Below are positions 23,466 to 31,368 of a DNA stretch of 64,000 nt, one piece after another. A program made the translations under genes and the position numbers. Location of the stretch: NCBI GenBank assembly GCA_022710485.1, contig JAKLGU010000002.1:66682-130681 (forward strand), written 5' to 3'. The notes beneath the pieces are model-generated. The model was not told the DNA's origin, did no database searches, and worked only from the letters and a program-made list of their open reading frames with translations. The stretch's first letter is position 1; each line of letters starts with the position of its first letter. The stretch comes from Gemmatimonadota bacterium (GTDB lineage: Bacteria; Gemmatimonadota; Gemmatimonadetes; Gemmatimonadales; GWC2-71-9).

Positions 23466-23995
23466 GGTGAATGCCCCGGATGCATTTCGTGGCCGGCGGC
23501 GTGATGCGCAGAGCGCTGGAACGCCAGGAATTGGTGCACCGCGGCCACGGCGGCGGAGTCGTGCGTCGTAATGCGCACCTGCCCGCCGCGCGGAAGCGTA
23601 TCGGCCTCGTAGCGGATCTCGGCCCGCCGGGCGGTCATCACCGAGGTGCCCGGGACATCCTGGCCATGGACGAACCCCGGCACGTCGAAGTCTCCCCGTG
23701 CAAAGGCCGTTGCGATCTCCGCCATGTGCGCCCGAATGGCCCCCGTCCCCACCGTGTCCGGCGCGTTCCGCTGCAGGACGATCCGGCCGCCATCCGGCAG
23801 GTCCTCGAAAAGGTGCGAGGAGGTGTACTGATCCACCCCCATCGCCGCCTTGCCGCGTTCCTGCATGGCGACGAAGCTCGTGTCGGCCACGGGCGCCGGA
23901 GTGGAGGGCGCACCGCGTGAGCATCCCAGCAGGATGGATCCGAGTACAACCATGTGGAAGGACAGTGCCCGCCATCTGCGCACGGTGAGCCTCAA
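23462..23995 (-). CDS. Lipoprotein with His-rich C-terminus, unknown function
   Basis: A 177-aa protein. The N-terminal signal contains a lipobox-like ILLGC (Cys25), followed by a low-complexity linker and a compact domain (DQYTSSHLFEDLPDGGRIVLQ). Near the end is SAHHAAGHEMHPGH, a likely metal-binding tail. I recognise no enzymatic motif. The 4-bp overlap with the Rieske/flavoprotein gene and the 4-bp overlap with the secreted HExxH protein upstream suggest a three-gene transcript. Confidence 0.65.
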   Translation of the reverse strand: MRLTVRRWRALSFHMVVLGSILLGCSRGAPSTPAPVADTSFVAMQERGKAAMGVDQYTSSHLFEDLPDGGRIVLQRNAPDTVGTGAIRAHMAEIATAFARGDFDVPGFVHGQDVPGTSVMTARRAEIRYEADTLPRGGQVRITTHDSAAVAAVHQFLAFQRSAHHAAGHEMHPGHSP

Positions 23996-25344
23996 TTCAA
24001 TTGCACGAGCAGTTGCCGGCCGCTCTCATCCAGCGTCGCGTTCCTGAACTCTGCGGCGAAGCCAGGGCCCTTGATCGTCAGCGTCCCCTCGGCGCGGGAC
24101 ACGGTCGGCCGCACCGACAGCACCACCTCCACCCACGACACCCCGTTAAAGATCGGGTGCGGACCGATCCCCTCGGTCCGCGCCTCGACGTCGGCGCCCG
24201 CCTCGTCGATCGCCGTCATCTGCCCCGCGCCGTTCCCCAGCTTCAGGAACCGGGTGTGGATCAACGCGCCGTCCACCCGGTCCACGTTGAGCGGATCGAA
24301 GCCCTGGGGCCAGAGCGGCTGGCCCTTGGCCGACTGAATGACCACGCGCCACCCCTCCTTGGTCTCGAACGCGCGCTGGCGCTGGCCCCAGCCGGCCGTC
24401 ACTTCGCCCGCGTCGATCCGTGCGTCGCGCTTGGCGGCGCCCACTTCCACCGGCGTAAACGCACAGGACGCCGACGTGGGCGCGCCCGGAGCGTCGAGCG
24501 CCGAGGCGAGCAGCCCGTCGAGCGACTGCGTGTCGTCCGCCTTGAGCGCCTGCTGCCATCCGGGGCTCAGCCGGTCGAGCAGGACCGCGAGCGCCGGTCC
24601 GATCGTGTAGGCCCGGAGCCGCACCGCTTCCGGCAGGAATTCCGCCGGCGGGATCGTCACCCCGCCACCCGATGCCCGCAGCTGGACGTAGGCGGCCAGC
24701 CCCTCGTTGAGCTCGGTCAGGCGTTCGTAGGCGACGAACGCGGAGTCGATCGCGGCGAAGCGCTCTCGGCGATAGGCGAGCGCCACGCGGGCCCAGCAGG
24801 CGGCGCCTCCGGCCTCCGTGTTGGCCAGCGCCCGCTCGAGCGCCGCGGACTCGAGCCGACGCGAGGCGAGGAGGTCCGGATTGGTGACCGGATAGACGAG
24901 GAGATCCCCTTCGTTGCCCGACCAGCCCCGATGATGAACGCGCTGGTACACGTGGAAGGCCTCGTGGAGCGCCACGGCCGCGAGATCGGCCGGCGGACGC
25001 TGGCCCCTCGGGCCGTCGGCCAGCAGCGTGGCGGTCATGACGCCACCAATCTCGGCGCTCGAGTTGGAGGTGATCGCGGGGAAGCGGCCTTCGGCAACTT
25101 GCGCCGAGGCCACGGGCCCCGCGAACGGGGCCGGCGGCTTGGGGTGCCGGAAGAGCCAGGTCTGCTGGCCGTCGTAAATGGCGAGGGGGACCGACAGCGG
25201 ATCGAAGCCGGGCCAGAGCGGCTGTGCCGCCGCGATCCGCTCGACTTCCAGCTCCACCGCCTGGGCGACGCCCGGTTCCTGCCCCGGGAGCGAAGCGGCA
25301 AGCGCGAGTAGCAACGCCCCTGTCACAGCAACGCTCCTGATCAA
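23992..25344 (-). CDS. Secreted protein with HExxH motif, putative metallopeptidase
   Basis: A 450-aa protein with a signal peptide (MIRSVAVTGALLLALAASLPGQ). VALHEAFHVYQRV contains an HExxH zinc motif (HEAFH). TELNEGLAAYVQLRA about 90 residues later could give the third, Glu ligand, as in gluzincins. I cannot place it in a named peptidase family and it may be non-peptidase. The C-terminal third is beta-rich. It overlaps the downstream lipoprotein by 4 bp and lies just after the BNR gene on the same strand. Confidence 0.65.
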   Translation of the reverse strand: MIRSVAVTGALLLALAASLPGQEPGVAQAVELEVERIAAAQPLWPGFDPLSVPLAIYDGQQTWLFRHPKPPAPFAGPVASAQVAEGRFPAITSNSSAEIGGVMTATLLADGPRGQRPPADLAAVALHEAFHVYQRVHHRGWSGNEGDLLVYPVTNPDLLASRRLESAALERALANTEAGGAACWARVALAYRRERFAAIDSAFVAYERLTELNEGLAAYVQLRASGGGVTIPPAEFLPEAVRLRAYTIGPALAVLLDRLSPGWQQALKADDTQSLDGLLASALDAPGAPTSASCAFTPVEVGAAKRDARIDAGEVTAGWGQRQRAFETKEGWRVVIQSAKGQPLWPQGFDPLNVDRVDGALIHTRFLKLGNGAGQMTAIDEAGADVEARTEGIGPHPIFNGVSWVEVVLSVRPTVSRAEGTLTIKGPGFAAEFRNATLDESGRQLLVQLN

Positions 25345-25347
25345 TCC

Positions 25348-26463
25348 TCAGTCTCCCGACACGAAGCGGACAGCGTACACCGGCGGAAGATGTTCCGAAA
25401 TGGTCTGCCAGGAATCGCCCTGGTCCTCCGAGATCCACAGCGAGCCGGTCGTGGTGCCGAAGACGAGCCGGTCCCCGGTGGAGTCGATGTCGAGCCCGTG
25501 CCGGTAGGTGATGTCGTACGCCTGCCGCTGCGGCAGCCCCTTCGTGAGGGCCTCGAAAGTCTTCCCTCCGTCGCGGGTGCGGTTGACGATCACGCGCCCA
25601 TCCACCGGGATGCGGCGCTGGTCGCTGGTGCCGGGCACGAACCACGCCGTGCCCCCGTCCCGCGGATGGACCACCACCGCGAACCCGAAGGACGACGGAA
25701 GGACCTGGAGTTCGCGCCACGACGCGGCGTCGTCGGTGGACCGGAAGATCCCGTTGTGGTGCTGCACCCACCATTCCGCGGGCTGGCCAGGGCACTGCAC
25801 GAGCCGGTGCACGTCCTGCACGTTCGGGTCGTTCGCCTGTTCCGGCGGGAAGTAGTCCGCCCGCATCCCGTGGCTGCTGATCTTCCAGCTCGAGCCACCG
25901 TCGGTGGTGAGCCAGACGCCACCCGTCGAGACTCCCACGGCCACCCGCCGCGGGTCGCGCGGGTCCACGGACACCGAGTGGATGCCTGGATAGTCCGCCC
26001 CACCCCCGACCCATTCGAGCCGCTTCGGGTGCTCCCAGAGCGCGGTGTTGAGTTGCCAGGAGCCTCCGCCGTCGTCGGAGCGGAAGAGGCCGCCGGGAAT
26101 CGTGCCGCACCAGAGCGAGCCGGGCCGCGCCGGGTCCGCCGCCTCGAGTGCCCAGACCAGTTGCACGCTGTCCGGGATCACCCGGCCCATCGGATCCGCG
26201 CGCGGCGCAGCACCCTCCGGCCTCGGCGGGAGCGCGGGCGTCGCGATCTCCTCCCACTTCCGTGCCCCCTGCCGCAGCCGGTGGAGCTTGACGCCGAAGT
26301 GTCCGTGCCCCAGGGAGACGTACACCGCGCCGTCGCACCGGTCGGGCAGGACCATCGTGGCGTTGTCGCCGAGGAAGTGGACCTTCTTCACGGTCCATCG
26401 GGACTTGCCGCGCTCGACCTGGAAGAGGCCCTTGCGGGTCGCGGCGAACAGTCGGGTGCTCAT
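25348..26463 (-). CDS. BNR/sialidase-like beta-propeller protein
   Basis: A 371-aa protein from ATG 26463. Asp-box motifs recur (RSDDGGGSWQL, TTDGGSSWKI, STDDAASWREL, TRDGGKTFEAL, SEDQGDSWQTI), typical of BNR-repeat propellers annotated as exo-alpha-sialidase-like or VPS10-like. The sialidase catalytic triad is not identifiable. No signal peptide is seen, so it is probably cytoplasmic. It follows the ThiS/MoaD-like gene by 26 bp. Confidence 0.75.
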   Translation of the reverse strand: MSTRLFAATRKGLFQVERGKSRWTVKKVHFLGDNATMVLPDRCDGAVYVSLGHGHFGVKLHRLRQGARKWEEIATPALPPRPEGAAPRADPMGRVIPDSVQLVWALEAADPARPGSLWCGTIPGGLFRSDDGGGSWQLNTALWEHPKRLEWVGGGADYPGIHSVSVDPRDPRRVAVGVSTGGVWLTTDGGSSWKISSHGMRADYFPPEQANDPNVQDVHRLVQCPGQPAEWWVQHHNGIFRSTDDAASWRELQVLPSSFGFAVVVHPRDGGTAWFVPGTSDQRRIPVDGRVIVNRTRDGGKTFEALTKGLPQRQAYDITYRHGLDIDSTGDRLVFGTTTGSLWISEDQGDSWQTISEHLPPVYAVRFVSGD

Positions 26464-26489
26464 TGGCTGGTTCCTCCGTCCGTTTGGGA

Positions 26490-26759
26490 TCAGCCCCCGG
26501 AGAGGGCCTGCATGACGTACAGCTTGGAATCGGGCCGCACCGCGTCGGTGAGCCCGGCGCGATCGCGGATCATCCGGCCGTCGAGGAACACGGCCATGTG
26601 TTTGCGGAGCTCCCCCTGCTCGTCGAGCACGTAGCCGCGCGCGAGGGGGTTGACCTTCCACACCGCCTCGAGCGCCTCGCGCACCGTCGCCCCATTCACC
26701 TCGACGGTGGGGCAGGCCACGTGCCGCTGGAGCGTGTGCGTAAACGCCACCGTCGCCAT
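26490..26759 (-). CDS. ThiS/MoaD-like ubiquitin-fold sulfur carrier
   Basis: An 89-aa beta-grasp protein ending QALSGG. The C-terminal Gly-Gly is the activation site of MoaD/ThiS carriers. Other matches are TVREALEAVWKVNP and the FLDGRMIRDRAGLTDAVRPDSKLYVM region, which parallels the hydrophobic loop of MoaD. No E1-like enzyme, moaE or thiG lies nearby, so the target pathway is unknown. The adjacent BNR protein is its only obvious partner. Confidence 0.78.
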   Translation of the reverse strand: MATVAFTHTLQRHVACPTVEVNGATVREALEAVWKVNPLARGYVLDEQGELRKHMAVFLDGRMIRDRAGLTDAVRPDSKLYVMQALSGG

Positions 26760-26771
26760 TGCATCCCTCCG

Positions 26772-28481
26772 CTAGAATCCGCCGCCGCCACCACCACCGC
26801 CACCCCCGCCTGACGACCCGCCCCCGCCGAACCCGGACCCGCCGGAGCTCCGGGGAGACGAACTCATGGTGCTCCCCGCGCGCTCGGAGAGCGCCGACAT
26901 CCGAGAGGAGAAGCTGTTCGCGTTGAAGCCGACCATGTTGCGACCGACGTACCATGAGGGGGGCTCGCGATAGATGTCCGCGAACGCCCTGGCCCATTTC
27001 GCCTCGACCCCGAACGCCATCGCATAGGGGAGGAACTTCTCGAACATCTCGGGCGTCTTGACGACCCGGGCGAAGCGATCGCTGTCCACCCGACGGAGAA
27101 ACTCCTCGAATCCGCGCGTGCCTTCGAAGGCGCGCGCCCCGGGCACGGTGCGGGCCGGCATGAGGTACCCGAAGCTGCCGATGATGAGCGCGCTCAGCAG
27201 GGCGGCAAAGAAGAACGGCAGCGGCGTCATCCCCAGGTTGCCGCTGACCACCACGCCGACGATGCCCATCGGAACGCAGAGGAGCGCCGCCCCGCCCACC
27301 CACCAGCCCCGGACCTTGTCCGGCCGGGAGCGATAGTGGCCCCGCTCGACCAGCCGGTCGAGGACGGCGTTCTTGATGCCCGGCAGGTGAGTGAAGAATT
27401 CGTCCTCAAGATCCGACAGCTCCACCGTCCGGGCGCCGTGCTCGAACATCCCGTCGAGCACCAGCTGTTCGTGTCGCTCGAGCGCCCGGGCGTCGGGCGG
27501 GGGATCCTGCCGGGTGAACAGATACTCCTGATGCCTGATCAGGCCGAAGAGTTGCCGCTCCTCCCGTTCCTCGATCTTCAGGTGCCCGTTGACGGCAAGA
27601 TCCACGACCGTCGCCGTGATGTCGCGCATGTCCACACGTTCATCGAGCAAGGTCCCGGTCTCGGCGGGTGTCAGCCCAGTCGGCGGCTCATACCTCGCGG
27701 CGACGGGCCGCGCCTCCGGATCCCGGCCGACGCGCCTCCAGAGTAGGAACATCCCGGCGAACACGAGCACCGGAATCCCGAGCGGCCAGTTGCTGGCCAG
27801 AAACCCCGAAGCCCGGTCGGCGGCAGTCGGTTCCGGGACGGCGCCCTTGTCCCACCCGACCACCGCGGTCACCCCCGCGTGGAACCCGAGCGGCTCCGGC
27901 ATCGAGACGCGGACGGTGTTCTCCTCGATAGCGACCTCGGCGTTCTGCGCCGTGGAGCCGTAGGCCCCGTCGAAGGCGATGGCGCGGACCCCGGTGACCG
28001 ACGGCGGCAGCTCGATGCGGGCGGACACCGCCTCGATCGGCACGTCCCACTCGTCGCCAGTGATGTTCCAGTAGAGCTCGTCGTGGTCCTCGAAGAACCG
28101 CAGCCCGTTCACCGCCCGGTAGTGGAGCACCACGGTGCGCGTGGCATTCTCGGCGCCAGGCACCCAAAGCTTGAGCTTCAGGTAATGCCGCTCCCGCGAT
28201 CGCTCCACCTTCAGCGGGGTGCCATCGCCGTCGGTGGCCCGGATGTCCTCGAGCCTGAGCGTCCACGAGAATCCCTGCGGCGTGCGGTACAATACCGGCA
28301 CGGTGCGGTAGATCCCGTTCCACTGGCCCGAGAACTCCGCCGTGATCGTCTCGGTGACGTCCACGGCCCCGTCCGGGCGCACGACGATGACGGCGTCGAA
28401 CCCCCTGATGGCGAGCGAGCGCTGCGCGGCTGCCGGGGCGGCCGCCCAGAGCAGGGCGGCCAGGAAGGCGAGGCGCTTCAC
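26772..28481 (-). CDS. DUF2207 membrane protein with poly-Gly tail
   Basis: A 569-aa protein: signal peptide (MKRLAFLAALLWAAAPAAA), then an extracytoplasmic DUF2207 beta domain (about 25-225; VDVTETITAEFSGQWNGIYRTVP). One transmembrane helix lies near 235-255 and two more near 395-450. A cytoplasmic region follows, ending in a run of Ser/Gly (GGSSGGGGGGGGGGGF). This architecture is typical of the DUF2207 family, whose function is unsettled. It overlaps the LemA gene by 4 bp, a recurrent gene pair in many bacteria. Confidence 0.82.
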   Translation of the reverse strand: MKRLAFLAALLWAAAPAAAQRSLAIRGFDAVIVVRPDGAVDVTETITAEFSGQWNGIYRTVPVLYRTPQGFSWTLRLEDIRATDGDGTPLKVERSRERHYLKLKLWVPGAENATRTVVLHYRAVNGLRFFEDHDELYWNITGDEWDVPIEAVSARIELPPSVTGVRAIAFDGAYGSTAQNAEVAIEENTVRVSMPEPLGFHAGVTAVVGWDKGAVPEPTAADRASGFLASNWPLGIPVLVFAGMFLLWRRVGRDPEARPVAARYEPPTGLTPAETGTLLDERVDMRDITATVVDLAVNGHLKIEEREERQLFGLIRHQEYLFTRQDPPPDARALERHEQLVLDGMFEHGARTVELSDLEDEFFTHLPGIKNAVLDRLVERGHYRSRPDKVRGWWVGGAALLCVPMGIVGVVVSGNLGMTPLPFFFAALLSALIIGSFGYLMPARTVPGARAFEGTRGFEEFLRRVDSDRFARVVKTPEMFEKFLPYAMAFGVEAKWARAFADIYREPPSWYVGRNMVGFNANSFSSRMSALSERAGSTMSSSPRSSGGSGFGGGGSSGGGGGGGGGGGF

Positions 28482-29035
28482 CTGCCGGGCCCCAGGTCGA
28501 TGGCGGGCACCGCACCCTCCCCGCGATCGCTCAGACCGAAGAACTCCGCCGTGCGGAAGCGGAACGCACCGGCCACCAGGTTCGACGGAAACTGCTGGAT
28601 CTTCGTGTTGAAGTCGCGCACCACGGCGTTATAGTAGCGGCGCGCGTTCTGGATGTGGTCCTCGATCTCCGTCAGGTTCTTCTGCAGCGACAGGTAGCTC
28701 TCGGCGGCCCGCAGCTCGGGATAGGCCTCTGCCAGCACGAAGATCTGGCGTACCGCCCCGGCGAGCACCCGCTCGGCCTCTCCGGCCGCGGCAGGCCCGC
28801 CGGCGGCGACGGCCCTGTTCCGCGCCTCGACCACGGCGTCGAGCGTGCCGCGCTCGTACCCGGCGTGCCCCTTGACCGTGGCCACCAGCGACGGGATGAG
28901 GTCGTGCCGTCGCTTGAGTTGCACGTCGATGTCGGACCAGGCGTTCGCCACCAGCTGCCGGAGGCGGGTCAGCGCATTGAAGGCGTAGACGCCGAAGGCC
29001 AGGCACGCCGCTGCCGCGATGAGGGCGAGCGTCAT
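28478..29035 (-). CDS. LemA family protein
   Basis: A 185-aa protein with one N-terminal transmembrane helix (MTLALIAAAACLAFGVYAF). The LemA coiled-coil signature follows: ANAWSDIDVQLKRRHDLIPSLVATVKGHAGYE and AYPELRAAESYLSLQKNLTEIEDHIQNARRYYNAVVRDFNTKIQQFP. The exact role is unknown; it is often linked to DUF2207 and M48 proteases. It overlaps genes on both sides by 4 bp. Confidence 0.88.
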   Translation of the reverse strand: MTLALIAAAACLAFGVYAFNALTRLRQLVANAWSDIDVQLKRRHDLIPSLVATVKGHAGYERGTLDAVVEARNRAVAAGGPAAAGEAERVLAGAVRQIFVLAEAYPELRAAESYLSLQKNLTEIEDHIQNARRYYNAVVRDFNTKIQQFPSNLVAGAFRFRTAEFFGLSDRGEGAVPAIDLGPGR

Positions 29036-29445
29036 GGCGTGTTCCCCGCCACCAGCCGCCGGCGTGCCGTGACCGCCAGCGTCGCCGCGACGATGCCAGC
29101 GACGGCGGCGCCGACGAACCAGGTCGGGTGGGGGATGACCATCATGTTATAGGCCGCCCCGAGGAGCACGAGGCACCCGACCGCGAGGCCGGGCCACCGC
29201 GCCGGACCACGGGCCACCCGCAGCGCCACGAGGGCGCCGACTGCCGCGGCGAGCACCCAGGACGCGAGGACGAACAGGAAGGCGCCAAGCGGCAACAAGG
29301 GGATGGCGGCGGCAATGGCGGCGGGGTCGGTCGTGTCCACGCCGGCCGGAAGCGGGTACAACCACATGCCGAGGCCCTCGACGATCATGATCACGACCAT
29401 CGCGACGAGGGCGCCGGCGAGGACGGCGAGCAGCGAGCGACCCAT
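29032..29445 (-). CDS. Small four-TM membrane protein
   Basis: A 137-aa very hydrophobic protein with about four transmembrane helices (LLAVLAGALVAMVVIMIVEG; LLPLGAFLFVLASWVLAAAVGALVAL; WPGLAVGCLVLLGAAYNMMVI; FVGAAVAGIVAATLAV). I do not recognise the family. It is the first gene of the LemA/DUF2207 run and overlaps lemA by 4 bp. Confidence 0.6.
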   Translation of the reverse strand: MGRSLLAVLAGALVAMVVIMIVEGLGMWLYPLPAGVDTTDPAAIAAAIPLLPLGAFLFVLASWVLAAAVGALVALRVARGPARWPGLAVGCLVLLGAAYNMMVIPHPTWFVGAAVAGIVAATLAVTARRRLVAGNTP

Positions 29446-29484
29446 GGAGACCTCCGTGGTGAGGAAGCGCAGTGGCGGGCGGAC

Positions 29485-30774
29485 CTACCTGCGCCCCATC
29501 CTGGTGAATCCGGCCCACACGAGCAGGCCCAGCGCGACGGTGGCCGCGAGTTGGATGATATCCGCCCACGGCCGGGAGGCCAGTAGCCCAACGCAAAGGA
29601 CGACACAGAGCACCGCCAGCACCGGTCCGGCGGGCGCACGGAACGAGGCGGGCGCGTGGCCGCCCCGCCGCCGGAGCACGGGGAGGGCCGCGCAGGTCAC
29701 GATGTAGATGAGGACCCGGAGGCCGACGGTGATCGTCACCGCCGACGCGAAGGTCGTGACGATCGTAAAGAGCAGCATCCCTGCGGCCGATACCAGGATG
29801 CCGACGTACGGACTGCGGTACCGGGCGTGGACCGCAGCGATGCCGGCGGGCAGCTGGCCCCGTTCGGCCATCGCGAACGGCATCCGCCCGGCCGCGAGGA
29901 GAATGGCGTGCGCCACACCGAGGGTGGACACCAGCGCGCCCGTGACCATCACCAGCGCACCGGTCCGCCCGAAGGCGCGCTCGGCGGCATCAGCGAGCGG
30001 CCGGGCGGAGGTTCCCAGGTCCGGGAGGGTGCCGACCGCCACGGTCTGGACGCCGAGATAGACCACGGCCACGATCGCCAGCCCGGTCAGGAGCGCGAAG
30101 GGGATGGTGCGGGCGGGGTCCCTGACCTCACCACCGGGTACGCCGAGGACCTCGAACCCCGTGAAGGCGTAGATGGCCAGGAGCACGGCGCCGGAGAGCG
30201 CGGCGGCGGTAGGGATCGTCGTGGGAACGAGCAGCGCGCCGTCGACGTGGAAGAGCCCGACGATCACGAACAGCGCGAGCGGGATCATCTTGCCGGCGGT
30301 CAGGATGTTGTTGACGGTGGCGGCCCGCCGGACGCCGAGGATATTGACGACCGTCAGGCACGCGAGCACGGTCGCGATGATCGCGATCCGCGGGAGGCCG
30401 GCCGTCACGTCCGGGAAGAACCACCCGAGGTAGTTGACGAAGAGATTGATGACCGAGGCGAACCCGCCGAGCTGGGTGACCCACATCAGCCAGCCGATCT
30501 CGAACCCGGCGACGGGGCCGAATGTTTCGTGCGCGTAGAGGTACGGCCCCCCGGTGGCGCTGAAGGAGCTGCCGACCTCCGCCATGCACAGGGTGATCCC
30601 GAGGACGACGAGCCCAGCCAGGAACATGGCGACGATGCTCGCGGGGCCGACGCCCGCGTAGAGGAGCGCGGGGAGTCCGAAGATGCCCGCGCCGATTACG
30701 CGATTGATGGCGAACGCGGTGAGGTCGCGCCGGCCGAGGGCGCGGTCGAGGGCCGGTGGGGGAGGGATCGTCAC
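29485..30774 (-). CDS. APC-superfamily amino-acid permease
   Basis: A 429-aa protein with about 12 transmembrane helices. The first-helix unwound motif GAGIFGLPALLY and the helix-6 region IYAFTGFEVLGVPGGEVRDPARTIPFAL are characteristic of APC amino-acid/polyamine transporters. It lies in the cytoplasmic membrane and probably works as a proton symporter or exchanger; the substrate is not inferable. It is a separate transcription unit, 39 bp upstream of the small membrane protein. Confidence 0.87.
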   Translation of the reverse strand: MTIPPPPALDRALGRRDLTAFAINRVIGAGIFGLPALLYAGVGPASIVAMFLAGLVVLGITLCMAEVGSSFSATGGPYLYAHETFGPVAGFEIGWLMWVTQLGGFASVINLFVNYLGWFFPDVTAGLPRIAIIATVLACLTVVNILGVRRAATVNNILTAGKMIPLALFVIVGLFHVDGALLVPTTIPTAAALSGAVLLAIYAFTGFEVLGVPGGEVRDPARTIPFALLTGLAIVAVVYLGVQTVAVGTLPDLGTSARPLADAAERAFGRTGALVMVTGALVSTLGVAHAILLAAGRMPFAMAERGQLPAGIAAVHARYRSPYVGILVSAAGMLLFTIVTTFASAVTITVGLRVLIYIVTCAALPVLRRRGGHAPASFRAPAGPVLAVLCVVLCVGLLASRPWADIIQLAATVALGLLVWAGFTRMGRR

Positions 30775-30808
30775 GCCCCAATGTAGCGCGCCGAGGCCAC
30801 CGCGCGAG

Positions 30809-31258
30809 TCAGGCCAGCTGCTGGTGGGTCAGGACCGTGATGGCGAGGAACTCGGTGCGGGGGACCACGGCCGAGAGGACGGGAGCCGTGAGCGAGGCCC
30901 CGTCGCACCGCCGGAAGGTGAGCTCCCGGGATGGGTCCGGTGCACGCCCGTTCCCGAGGGGATCCTCGCCGACCACCAGCCCCAGTTCCCCGCCGAGTCG
31001 CACCAGTTCGCCGGAGGAGGCGTAGCCAAGCAGTTCCACGAAGGCGCGGTTGGCAAGGAGCGGGGAACCGGTAGACGTGAGGAGGCAGAGCGGGTGGGGA
31101 GCCTGGTCCAGCAGGCCCCGGAGCAGTTCACGGTCGTAGCGGAGTCCGTCCTCGACGCGGCGTCGCTCGGCGGCGGCCTGCTTCAGGTCGGCAACCTGCT
31201 TCCGAAGGCCGGTCACTTCGTTGATCAGGTCCCGCTTGTCCCGGTGCTGATCCCGCAT
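30809..31258 (-). CDS. Coiled-coil plus PAS-domain protein
   Basis: A 149-aa protein from ATG 31258. An N-terminal coiled coil (MRDQHRDKRDLINEVTGLRK through AAAERRRVEDG) is followed by a PAS-like domain (LDQAPHPLCLLTSTGSPLLANRAFVELLGYAS). No histidine kinase, GGDEF or helix-turn-helix output is present. It may be a single-domain sensor or an adaptor. It lies upstream of the permease on the same strand and next to the kinase-TPR gene. Confidence 0.65.
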   Translation of the reverse strand: MRDQHRDKRDLINEVTGLRKQVADLKQAAAERRRVEDGLRYDRELLRGLLDQAPHPLCLLTSTGSPLLANRAFVELLGYASSGELVRLGGELGLVVGEDPLGNGRAPDPSRELTFRRCDGASLTAPVLSAVVPRTEFLAITVLTHQQLA

Positions 31259-31368
31259 GCGCGACTCCAGCCCTGTGGTCGATTGGCAATGATCTCTTGC
31301 CTTACGAGACGAGCGTCGGGCCGGGATTCGCACAGTCGCAGGGTGGAACGGGGAGCGGACGCAGGCGC

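Noticed and set aside
25348-26463. True sialidase function for the BNR protein
   Set aside because: Asp-boxes are present, but the Arg triad and catalytic Tyr/Glu/Asp of sialidases cannot be identified, and there is no export signal.
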